Counted from the stretch's first letter, positions 9,192-15,907 are shown. The stretch: DNA of 16,516 bases from Geobacter sp. UBA6169 (GCA_002422265.1 DIUB01000111.1:12990-29505), one strand, 5' to 3'. Numbers and translations are program-made. The notes: generated from the sequence alone by a model not told the origin.

Positions 9192-10349
9192 ATGCATGAT
9201 CACGCACCCATCCCCCGGCTTCTCTTTGTTGATGATGATCCCGGCGTACTGGCAGCGGTCAAACGGTTCCTCCGCCGTTATCGTTATGAGGTGACCACTG
9301 CCCCTGACGGTCCGACCGGACTGCAGATCATGCGGGAACAGGGGCCGTTTCATCTGGTGGTCTCCGATTACCAGATGCCGGCCATGACCGGTGACCGTTT
9401 TCTGGCCCAGGTTGCAGAACTGACTCCGGTAACGCGCCGAATGATCATGTCGGCCTATGCCGACAGTGAACAGCTGCTGGCAGCCATCAACGCCGGCAAG
9501 GTGCACCGTTACCTGGTGAAGCCCTGGGATTCGCAAGAACTGCTGGCAGCCATTGATGACCTGCTGGCTGATTATGATCAGCTGACACAGCAGGGTCAGC
9601 TGGCCGATGTCAGCCTTGACCTGAAGGAACGCCTTGATGACCATGCGGCGCGGTTGGAGGCCCAGGGACGGCAACTGCAGGAATCCAACCATCGTCTGCG
9701 TCTGCTGGCCAGCCATCTGGAGATTGTTCGGGATGAAGAGCGAAGCAGGCTGGCACGGGACATCCATGACGATCTGGGGCAGACCCTCACTGCCATCAAC
9801 CTCCGGATTGCAGCCATGCTGCAGTCCGGTCCTGATCTTGACCCCAGGCCGGGACTGCGAGAGCTGAAAAACGAAATAGACCGGGCCATCGACACGGTGC
9901 AGCGGGTGATTTCGGCCATGCGTCCCCAGGTACTCGAAGAACTGGGGCTTGAGGCGGCCTTTGAAGGGCTGGCCCGTGAGGCGCGGACGCGGGGCGGTCT
10001 TGACTGCAAGCTGACATGGGATCTTCAGGACCGTACCCTCTCGCCAGAAATTGTCACCTGCCTGTATCGGGTCGCCCAAGAGGCCACCACCAACGTGCTG
10101 CGACACGCAGAGGCCGACAAATTGCTGATCTCCCTGCGTTGTCATCATGGCTGGTGCCGTCTGCAGATCGCCGACAACGGGGCCGGCATCACCGATGCCC
10201 AGGCCCAGGCCCACAACTCGTTCGGCCTGATGGGGATGCGTGAGCGGGTCACCCGCTGTGGCGGCAGCTTCAGCATCAGCCAGCGCGAAGGCGGTGGCAC
10301 GCTGGTGGAGGTGCAGGTACCGGAACAGTATGAGGAGGCAGTTGCATGA
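9192..10349 (+). CDS. Response regulator-histidine kinase hybrid (REC-HisKA_3-HATPase), soluble
   Basis: This 385-residue cytoplasmic kinase has an N-terminal receiver domain (about 8-125: acidic DDD cluster near the start, phospho-acceptor Asp59 in VVSDYQMP, Lys110 in YLVKPW). A coiled-coil linker of about 50 residues follows, then a NarX/DesK-type dimerisation domain with His192 in EERSRLARDIHDDLGQ, and an ATP-binding domain with Asn301, Asp328 in IADNGAG and a GLMGMRER motif. There is no membrane segment or sensor domain, so its input is probably phosphorylation of Asp59 by another kinase or Hpt protein. I start at ATG 9192, preceded by GGGAGAGG (9178-9185). The longer frame back to 8922 runs through the MerR-like gene. 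It overlaps the next gene by 4 nt (ATGA), which marks that NarL-type regulator as its likely partner. HisKA_3 kinases usually serve NarL-type regulators, which supports this. Confidence 0.92.
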   Translation: MHDHAPIPRLLFVDDDPGVLAAVKRFLRRYRYEVTTAPDGPTGLQIMREQGPFHLVVSDYQMPAMTGDRFLAQVAELTPVTRRMIMSAYADSEQLLAAINAGKVHRYLVKPWDSQELLAAIDDLLADYDQLTQQGQLADVSLDLKERLDDHAARLEAQGRQLQESNHRLRLLASHLEIVRDEERSRLARDIHDDLGQTLTAINLRIAAMLQSGPDLDPRPGLRELKNEIDRAIDTVQRVISAMRPQVLEELGLEAAFEGLAREARTRGGLDCKLTWDLQDRTLSPEIVTCLYRVAQEATTNVLRHAEADKLLISLRCHHGWCRLQIADNGAGITDAQAQAHNSFGLMGMRERVTRCGGSFSISQREGGGTLVEVQVPEQYEEAVA

Positions 10350-10990
10350 GACGGATACTGGTGGTTGATGATCACGCCATGGTGCGTAAGGGACTGATCA
10401 GTATTCTCAGCCTGCAGCAATACTGCGGCCAGCCGCTGCAGTGTGATGAGGCCGGTACTGCCCAGGAGGCCCTGGAGCAGCTAGGGTGTCACAGCTATGC
10501 ACTGGTGCTGCTGGATATCTCCATGCCGGGTCAGGGGGGACTTGAGCTGCTGCCTGTCATCCGTGCCCAGTGGCCGGACACCAGGGTGCTGATGCTCTCC
10601 ATGTTTCCGGAAGAACAGTTTGCCCTGCGTGCCCTCAAACTGGGGGCATTCGGCTATCTGACCAAGAAAGAGGCAGCTGATGAGCTGGTACTGGCTGTGG
10701 AGCAGATCTGTGCCGGCAAGCGCTATCTCAGCCTGCAGCTCTCGGATCTTCTCATCAATCAGGCCCTTGAGGGCAGCGATACAGGCCACCCGTCTCATAC
10801 CTCTCTCTCCAACCGTGAGTTCCAGATCCTGCGTAAACTCGCCGAAGGCAAGAGCTTGAAGGCCATTGCCCTGGAGCTTGACTTAAGCATCAAAACCGTC
10901 AGTACCTACAAATCCCGTCTTTTTATCAAGATGGGATTTGCCAGCGATGCCGATCTGATCGCCTACGCCAACAGCAACAATCTGCTTTAA
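10346..10990 (+). CDS. NarL/FixJ-type response regulator, first copy
   Basis: This is a 214-residue DNA-binding response regulator. The receiver domain covers residues 1-125 with VDDH at 7-10, phospho-acceptor Asp57 in LLDISMP and Lys107 in YLTKK. A LuxR-type helix-turn-helix follows at about 154-210 (LSNREFQILRKLAEGKSLKAIA, then LSIKTVSTYKSRLFIKMGF). GAGGAGG (10332-10338) lies 7 nt before the ATG, and the start overlaps the stop of the REC-HisKA_3 kinase, so the two are almost certainly a cognate pair expressed together. It is a clear paralogue of the regulator at 11249: LELLP, ALR-LKLGA, KK-AADEL and the recognition-helix core LSIKTVSTYK are shared. No target genes can be assigned. I see no convincing terminator after it, only a weak 4-bp hairpin near 11064. 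Confidence 0.93.
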   Translation: MRRILVVDDHAMVRKGLISILSLQQYCGQPLQCDEAGTAQEALEQLGCHSYALVLLDISMPGQGGLELLPVIRAQWPDTRVLMLSMFPEEQFALRALKLGAFGYLTKKEAADELVLAVEQICAGKRYLSLQLSDLLINQALEGSDTGHPSHTSLSNREFQILRKLAEGKSLKAIALELDLSIKTVSTYKSRLFIKMGFASDADLIAYANSNNLL

Positions 10991-11017
10991 CCGCACCTTT
11001 CGCACGTCACCGCATCA

Positions 11018-11044
11018 GGGCATGTAGGGATGATCCTACAGCCC
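11018..11044. promoter_or_regulatory. Dyad upstream of the second NarL-type regulator (candidate operator)
   Basis: TGTAGG (11023-11028) and CCTACA (11035-11040) are perfect inverted 6-mers around GATGAT. GGGC (11018-11021) and GCCC (11041-11044) extend the symmetry with one unpaired A. Length and layout suit a site for a dimer of a LuxR-HTH regulator, and it lies in the 192-258 nt gap ahead of one. As RNA it would fold into a 10-bp interrupted stem, but no T tract follows, so a terminator is unlikely. Confidence 0.45.
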
Positions 11045-11248
11045 TGTACCTCCCTTCACACTCCTGTCTGACAGCCTTTTTCTGAATTGTCTTAAAACAG
11101 TAACAGAGGCATCCTGTTTCAGCTGCAGAGTAAGCTGCTGTGTTGTCTGGATCGTGAAACGGTTTAAAGCAGGAGGCCGGCCATGGACAACGTGTCAAGT
11201 AGTGATACCCGGGCCGATAACATCGTACCAGCGCCAGGAGGTGCGCCC

Positions 11249-11896
11249 ATGAAAAAAATTTTAATCGTAGACGACCACACCATGTTCAGGCAGGCCCTGA
11301 TAGCTGTCCTTGACAGTGCAGCCGATCAGGGGCCTTTTGTGTACGCTGAGGCAGCAAACGCCGATTCCGCCCTCAGCAAGCTCGCATCAGATACCTATGA
11401 TCTGGTGATTCTGGATATCAACCTGCCGGAAACCAATGGTCTGGAGCTGCTGCCGGAACTGAAACTGCGCCAGCCCAAGCTGCCGGTACTGGTGCTTTCC
11501 ATGCATGCAGATGAGGAGTACGCCCTGCGTTCGCTCAAGCTGGGGGCCTCGTGCTATCTCTCCAAAAAGGCCGCTGCCGATGAGCTTCTGATGGCCGTTT
11601 CCGCTGTGCTGGAGGGGCGGCGCTATGTCAGCAGTACTCTGTCGTCAACCCTGCTGGAGCAGTTGCTCAGCCTGGAAGAGGGGAAGACGAAGATCAGTCT
11701 GCTCCCCTCGCTTTCACAGCGTGAAACCGAGGTGCTGCGCCGCATGGCGACCGGGCAGCGTCTGAAAGATATCTCCCTGGAGCTCGGCCTCAGCATCAAG
11801 ACGGTCAGTACCTACAAGACCAGACTGTTCGAGAAACTGGGGTTCAAAAACACCATAGAACTCTACCGTTATGCTGCACGGCACCAGCTCTGCTGA
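11249..11896 (+). CDS. NarL/FixJ-type response regulator, second copy
   Basis: This 215-residue regulator has a receiver domain with VDDH at 7-10, Asp56 in ILDINLP and Lys106 in YLSKK. A LuxR-type helix-turn-helix spans about 154-211 (LSQRETEVLRRMATGQRLKDIS, then LSIKTVSTYKTRLFEKLGF). I choose ATG 11249 because the family core starts at once (MKKILIVDDH, as in the paralogue) and AGGAGGTG (11236-11243) precedes it by 5 nt. However, ATG 11183 in the same frame also has a good site, AGGAGG (11171-11176), and would add 22 polar residues, so a longer form cannot be excluded. No kinase overlaps this gene. Its partner may be the REC-HisKA_3 kinase, shared with the first copy, or a relay through the REC-Hpt protein downstream. 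The helix-turn-helix is so close to that of the first copy that the two may bind the same sites. Confidence 0.92.
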   Translation: MKKILIVDDHTMFRQALIAVLDSAADQGPFVYAEAANADSALSKLASDTYDLVILDINLPETNGLELLPELKLRQPKLPVLVLSMHADEEYALRSLKLGASCYLSKKAAADELLMAVSAVLEGRRYVSSTLSSTLLEQLLSLEEGKTKISLLPSLSQRETEVLRRMATGQRLKDISLELGLSIKTVSTYKTRLFEKLGFKNTIELYRYAARHQLC

Positions 11897-11902
11897 TGAG
11901 AT

Positions 11903-11969
11903 ACTCCTGCCGGGTGACAATTGCCGATTCAGTGGTACACTACAGTATCACCAGACTGTTGGCAGGAGT
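11903..11969 (+). other. Nested hairpin that covers the ribosome binding site of the REC-Hpt gene
   Basis: ACTCCTGCC (11903-11911) is a perfect 9-bp complement of GGCAGGAGT (11961-11969), which contains the AGGAG Shine-Dalgarno sequence of the next gene. Inside the 49-nt loop, GGTGA (11913-11917) can pair with TCACC (11948-11952), and AGTG-GTA-CACT (11931-11941) forms an apical hairpin. The structure fills nearly the whole 79-nt gap, starting 6 nt after the previous stop. No T tract follows, so this is more likely a translation switch than a terminator. Confidence 0.55.
11914..11941 (+). promoter_or_regulatory. Weak candidate promoter before the REC-Hpt gene
   Basis: GTGACA (11914-11919) and TACACT (11936-11941) lie 16 nt apart, with 5 and 4 of 6 consensus matches. 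A transcript from here would begin near 11948 and lack the left arm of the hairpin that hides the ribosome binding site. Confidence 0.3.
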
Positions 11970-11975
11970 GCCGTC

Positions 11976-12809
11976 ATGAGTGGATACGCAGACCAGCATC
12001 AGGCTTTTCTCAAGCAGCAAACCATCCTTTTTGTTGAAGACGATCCGTTTACCCGCTCCATGGTGACCGAGTTTCTTCAACGTCTGGTGGGTACACTGCT
12101 GGTTGCCGAGGATGGCCGGCAGGGACTGGCGCTGTTTCGACGGCATCGCCCCAGGATCGTGCTGACTGACCTGTTGATGCCGGAAATGGACGGCCTGACC
12201 ATGGGCGAGATGATCCTTGCCGAGGATCCCTCGGTTCTGCTGATTGCCTTAACTGCCTTTGATGAATCACCTTATCTGCATAAATCGGTAGAAATCGGTT
12301 TTCAGGCCTATGTCACCAAACCGGTCAGCGGTCTGCAGTTGCGCGAAATACTGTTGCAGTGCGCCCAGAACCTGAGCAGCGACAACGAAACATTCTACTC
12401 GGTACCCCCGCAGTCAGACCGACATACGGAGATCCCTGCCGAAAGCGCCCCGGTGGTGCTGCCGGTCTTTGATCGGGCCGCAACCCTGCGGCGCCTGGGG
12501 GGTGATGAAGAGGTGCTGCAGACCCTGCTGGACACCTACCGCAGCACCATGCCGGCCATCATCATCACCCTGGATGAACTGCTGTTCTTTGGTGATAACC
12601 AGCAGGAACTGATCACCCAGGCCCACACCTTCAAGGGTGCCTCGGCCAATATCGGGGCAGAGGCCTTGCGTGGGGTGGCGGCCCAGCTTGAAAAGGCGGC
12701 CCTAGCCGGTGATCTTGCTGCCATGCAGGCACTGCTGCCGCAGCTGCAGAAGGAGTATGCCCGTTTTGAGACTGAGACACGCCATAGCTACCTTCAAGAA
12801 TGCAGCTAA
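11976..12809 (+). CDS. Receiver-Hpt phosphotransfer protein
   Basis: This 277-residue soluble protein joins a receiver domain to a histidine phosphotransfer domain and has no DNA-binding or catalytic output. The receiver (about 14-132) has FVEDD at 19-23, phospho-acceptor Asp65 in VLTDLLMPEMDG and Lys115 in YVTKPV. After a ~30-residue polar linker the Hpt domain (about 165-268) carries His217 in the motif QAHTFKGASANIGA, with flanking helices LLDTYRSTMPAIIITLDEL and LRGVAAQLEKAALAGD. Such proteins pass phosphate between kinases and regulators. Here candidates for both sides sit next door: two kinases and three LuxR-HTH regulators. The start is ATG 11976 with AGGAG (11964-11968) 7 nt upstream; the frame stays open back to 11871, but that stretch overlaps the previous gene. 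The ribosome binding site is covered by a predicted hairpin, so translation may be controlled. Confidence 0.93.
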   Translation: MSGYADQHQAFLKQQTILFVEDDPFTRSMVTEFLQRLVGTLLVAEDGRQGLALFRRHRPRIVLTDLLMPEMDGLTMGEMILAEDPSVLLIALTAFDESPYLHKSVEIGFQAYVTKPVSGLQLREILLQCAQNLSSDNETFYSVPPQSDRHTEIPAESAPVVLPVFDRAATLRRLGGDEEVLQTLLDTYRSTMPAIIITLDELLFFGDNQQELITQAHTFKGASANIGAEALRGVAAQLEKAALAGDLAAMQALLPQLQKEYARFETETRHSYLQECS

Positions 12810-13095
12810 AAACTACACCCTGAACCGAGACCGTTGCCGATTGCCGTTGACCCCAAACCTCTGACCAAGGTCTGTGCTCACCTGACCGTACGGAGAAAAA
12901 TCAACGTAGTAGGGTGATCACCCGATTGCAACCTCCCCGCAATCAGTTATGCTACCGCCAGATAACGTCAGGAACCCGGTAGCAGTATCCGAGAAAAGCA
13001 GTTTCACGCGGAGAGTAACTGCCGTTTTAAGCAGATCGGGTATTGTCAGCAACGGTATACAGACACACGAAACCACCAGACAAGGTCTTGGTTTA
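12810..13095. other. 286-nt gene-free leader region with several dyads
   Basis: No gene is supported here. An open frame from ATG 12949 joins the downstream kinase but has no ribosome binding site and is rich in rare codons (AGG, AGA, CTA, ATA). Four dyads are visible: palindrome GGGTGATCACCC (12912-12923); GATTGC/GCAATC (12924-12929 with 12939-12944) with loop AACCTCCCC; TGCTACCG/CGGTAGCA (12950-12957 with 12977-12984); and GCAGTT/AACTGC (12998-13003 with 13017-13022). It may hold a promoter, operator or structured leader for the three-PAS kinase. I could not match it to a known riboswitch. Confidence 0.5.
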
Positions 13096-15162
13096 ATGAA
13101 CAAAACTCAAAAATGCCCCCAGGGGAACATGTTGCTCCAACCGCCTGACGATCAGGCTGGTGCACAAGCCTCGGAACCGTCGGCTGCAGGGGAAGCGGAT
13201 ATACGCTGCCTGCTGCAGGAACTGCAGCAGCGCCAGGTTGAGCTGGAAAGGCAGAATGCAGAGCTGCAGCAGGCCAACCAGCAGCTTGAGCAACGAAGTT
13301 ACCACCTGCAGACGCTGCTGAATACCCTGCCTGATTTTGTCTGGCTGAAAGATGAACAGGGCCGCTACCTTGCCTGTAATCACCGGTTTGAAGGTTTCTT
13401 CGGTGCCAGAGAGGCCTACATAATCGGCAAAACCGATTACGATTTTGTTGACCGTGCACTGGCGGACCATTTCAGGCTGCATGACAGAAGGGCCATTGCA
13501 GCCGGCGGCCCGGTGATCAATGAAGAAAACATCACATTGCATGATGGCAGTACCGAGCTGCTGGAAACCATAAAAAGCCCGATGTACGGCCAGGACGGAG
13601 CCCTGATCGGTGTGTTGGGGGTGTCGCGCAATATCACTGTGCTGCGTCAGGCACATGACGAACTGGCACGCAAAACCGGACAGATTCAAGAGAACGAGCA
13701 AAATTTACGCTCCTTCTTTGATACGGTGGATTATTTCCTTTTTGTGCTTGATCAGCAGGGCTTTATCGTCAAGACCAATCAGGCCGTGCAAAGACGGCTT
13801 GGCTATACCGAAGAAGAACTGCTCGGAGCCCATGTACTGCAGGTGCATCCGGAAGACCGGCGCGATGCAGCAGCAGCCACTGTGCAGCAGATGATGGCAG
13901 GGATAACTGAATACTGTCCGATACCGCTGCAACGGAAGGACGGCTCCCTGATTCCGGTTGAAACCAGGGTCTTTTCCGGCACCTGGGCTGGTAAGCCTGC
14001 TCTTTTCGGCATCAGCAAGGACATATCTGCACTGCAGGCCAGTGAAGAACAGTACCGCAGTCTCTTCAACGAGATGAGAAGCGGCATGCTGGTGGCCGAG
14101 CTGCTTTTTGATGAAACCGGCGCACCATCAGACTACCGGCTCTTGCAGGCAAATCCCGCTGTCTGGCAGCTGACCGGATGGGACTATACCGAACATATCG
14201 GCAAAACCGGTTCAGAACTCTTTTTCGGGTGGCCTGAGGCTCTTCTCAAACAGTATTACGATGTCGCACTGACCGGCAGACCGCACCAGTACACACGCTA
14301 CAACCCCAAATATGGCCAGCATTTTGAGGTAAAGGTCTTTTCTCCCAAGAAAGGACAGTTTGCCCTGCTGTTCAATGACATTACCGAACAGAAAAAGAAT
14401 GAGGCTAAAATGCTTGCTGCCGTAGAAAGGGCAAAGGTTGCTGAACAGGCAAAATCACACTTTCTGGCAACCGTTGCCCATGAGTTCAGAACTCCGCTGG
14501 GCCTGCTTGCGGTTAATACCGGCATACTCAAAAATTACGGAACCCGCATCACACCGGCAGAGCTGGAATTACAGCTGGAGCATATCAGCCAATCGGTTAC
14601 CCGTCTTTCCTGGCTTGTTGAATCGGTGCTGGCCTTTAACCGTTCCGGTGCTGAAGATCTGGTTCTGCAGCCAGAAATGGTCAACATAGCTTCCGTCTGC
14701 ACCGAGCTTGCTCTGGGAATTCAGGCGCTGTTCGGCTCTCTTCATCGTCTGGATGTTCAGGTTGCGGACACATGCGGAACCGTTTTTCTGGATGAGCGTC
14801 TGTTCCGGCAGAGCCTTGAAAACCTGCTGGTCAATGCCTGCAGATACACACCGGAAGGCGGCCTGATTACGCTGGCTAGCTACCTGTCTGACCATCACCT
14901 GATGATCACTGTCAGCGATACCGGCATCGGCATTCCTGAAGAAGACCAGCCCCATATCTTTGAGCCGTTTTACCAGGCCGGCAATAACAGCAGCAAACGC
15001 GGTCTGGGACTGGGACTGTCAATCGTACAGCAGTCGGTAACCAGAATGGGGGGCAGCATCTCCCTGCAAAGCGCACCGGGAAGCGGCACGGTCATGACCA
15101 TGCGGCTGCCGCTTGCTCAACCAGCACCTCCGGATAAGGAATCAGCATGCACACCATACTGA
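13096..15162 (+). CDS. Soluble sensor histidine kinase with three PAS domains (HisKA class)
   Basis: This 688-residue kinase has no signal peptide or membrane helix, so it senses a cytoplasmic or diffusible cue. A glutamine-rich coiled coil (about 36-68) is followed by three PAS domains (about 68-182, 201-313 and 316-432); the first two have the usual N-H-R-F/GYTEEELLG and KDG/HDG features. The catalytic part has HisKA with His462 in HEFRTPLGLL, and HATPase with ENLLVNACRYTPEGG (Asn580), Asp608 in DTGIGIPEE, FEPFYQAG and GLGLGLSIV. There is no heme-binding or flavin-binding motif I can name, so the ligand is unknown. I start at ATG 13096, with AAGG (13082-13085) 10 nt upstream; an upstream in-frame ATG at 12949 has no ribosome binding site and rare codons after it. 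The end overlaps the next regulator by 16 nt, which marks that protein as the likely partner. Confidence 0.93.
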   Translation: MNKTQKCPQGNMLLQPPDDQAGAQASEPSAAGEADIRCLLQELQQRQVELERQNAELQQANQQLEQRSYHLQTLLNTLPDFVWLKDEQGRYLACNHRFEGFFGAREAYIIGKTDYDFVDRALADHFRLHDRRAIAAGGPVINEENITLHDGSTELLETIKSPMYGQDGALIGVLGVSRNITVLRQAHDELARKTGQIQENEQNLRSFFDTVDYFLFVLDQQGFIVKTNQAVQRRLGYTEEELLGAHVLQVHPEDRRDAAAATVQQMMAGITEYCPIPLQRKDGSLIPVETRVFSGTWAGKPALFGISKDISALQASEEQYRSLFNEMRSGMLVAELLFDETGAPSDYRLLQANPAVWQLTGWDYTEHIGKTGSELFFGWPEALLKQYYDVALTGRPHQYTRYNPKYGQHFEVKVFSPKKGQFALLFNDITEQKKNEAKMLAAVERAKVAEQAKSHFLATVAHEFRTPLGLLAVNTGILKNYGTRITPAELELQLEHISQSVTRLSWLVESVLAFNRSGAEDLVLQPEMVNIASVCTELALGIQALFGSLHRLDVQVADTCGTVFLDERLFRQSLENLLVNACRYTPEGGLITLASYLSDHHLMITVSDTGIGIPEEDQPHIFEPFYQAGNNSSKRGLGLGLSIVQQSVTRMGGSISLQSAPGSGTVMTMRLPLAQPAPPDKESACTPY

Positions 15163-15764
15163 TTATTGAAGATGATGATGCAATCAGAAGCTCCATGGAA
15201 CTGGTGCTGCGGATGGAGGGCTATACCTGCCTGACCGCGCCTGATGGTCAATCAGGCCTTGCACTGATCAATAACCGGCATCCTGATCTGGTGCTCTGTG
15301 ACATTATGATGGAAAAACTGGATGGTCATGCCGTGCTGCAGGCCATGAAGCAGGATCACGCCACTGCTGCCATCCCCTTTATCTTTGTAACCGCATTGGG
15401 TGATCGGGCCGAGTTGCGGCGGGGGATGTCGGCAGGGGCCGACGACTACCTGACCAAGCCGTTTACCGATGAAGAACTGGTTGCAGCGGTGGTCGGACGC
15501 CTGCATCGCGCTGAAATGCTGCGCACAGCAGGTTCCCATGCCCAGTTCCAGAGTGAACTGGAGATACTCAGGCAGGAGGTGACCGCACGGGAGCGCGAGG
15601 TGCTGGCGCTGGTGGGGCGCGGTATGACCTCCAAAGATATCGCCTGCCGGCTTGAGATCTCATTCAAGACCGCACAGGCCCATCGCGCCAACCTGATGAA
15701 AAAGCTGCAGGCCCTCAATGCAGCGCACCTTTCCCGCTGGGCGGTTATTGCCGAGCTGCTCTGA
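15147..15764 (+). CDS. Response regulator with LuxR-type helix-turn-helix, third copy
   Basis: This 205-residue regulator has a receiver domain (1-120) with IEDDD at 7-11, phospho-acceptor Asp52 in LVLCDIMMEKLDG and Lys104 in YLTKPF. A helix linker follows, then a LuxR-type DNA-binding domain at about 143-200 (VTAREREVLALVGRGMTSKDIACRLEISFKTAQAHRANLMKKL). The receiver looks more like CheY/OmpR-type receivers than those of the two NarL-type copies upstream. The recognition helix FKTAQAHRANLMKKL also differs from their IKTVSTYK, so it should bind other sites. AAGGA (15136-15140) lies 6 nt before the ATG, and both are inside the end of the three-PAS kinase gene. The overlap of 16 nt implies coupled expression and a kinase-regulator pair. 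Targets are unknown. Confidence 0.93.
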   Translation: MHTILIIEDDDAIRSSMELVLRMEGYTCLTAPDGQSGLALINNRHPDLVLCDIMMEKLDGHAVLQAMKQDHATAAIPFIFVTALGDRAELRRGMSAGADDYLTKPFTDEELVAAVVGRLHRAEMLRTAGSHAQFQSELEILRQEVTAREREVLALVGRGMTSKDIACRLEISFKTAQAHRANLMKKLQALNAAHLSRWAVIAELL

Positions 15765-15769
15765 ATTTA

Positions 15770-15787
15770 TGATGAATTTAATCATCA
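15770..15787 (+). terminator. Weak stem-loop after the third regulator
   Basis: TGATGA (15770-15775) and TCATCA (15782-15787) form a 6-bp AT-rich stem around ATTTAA, 5 nt past the stop codon. There is no T tract after it, so it is a weak terminator at best. Confidence 0.25.
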
Positions 15788-15907
15788 GCTTCACTGAAAC
15801 ATGCAGGCAGTTGGTACTTTGCCCAATAGATTTCGCGATAAAAACAACGTAAAAGCTTCCAGAATATCCTTCTCTCAAAAAACACCACTCAATCAAGGAG
15901 TTGCCTG

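Noticed and set aside
9093..10214. A 373-codon open frame on the - strand opposite the REC-HisKA_3 kinase
   Set aside because: It lies wholly antisense to a kinase with every catalytic motif intact, shows no recognisable domain and is best explained by GC-rich third positions of the real gene. The same reasoning removes the other long antisense frames, such as 553-1038 and 2502-3101.
11064..11081. An intrinsic terminator after the first NarL-type regulator (CTGT-CTG-ACAG then CCTTTTT)
   Set aside because: The stem has only 4 bp and the T run starts two bases late, so it is too weak to call.
12949..13095. A longer N-terminus for the three-PAS kinase starting at ATG 12949
   Set aside because: There is no ribosome binding site, the codons are rare ones (AGG, AGA, CTA, ATA), and the stretch is better explained as a structured non-coding leader.
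12810..13095. A GEMM-type cyclic dinucleotide riboswitch, expected in Geobacter-like genomes
   Set aside because: The conserved ACGCAAAGC core and the GGGTTACCGA-like receptor segment are both missing. Only GGTAGC resembles part of it.
15801..15825. A sigma-54 promoter before the PocR-domain gene (AGGCAG ... TTTGCC)
   Set aside because: The GG and GC elements are 13 nt apart instead of the required 10, and the TGGCAC core is not matched.
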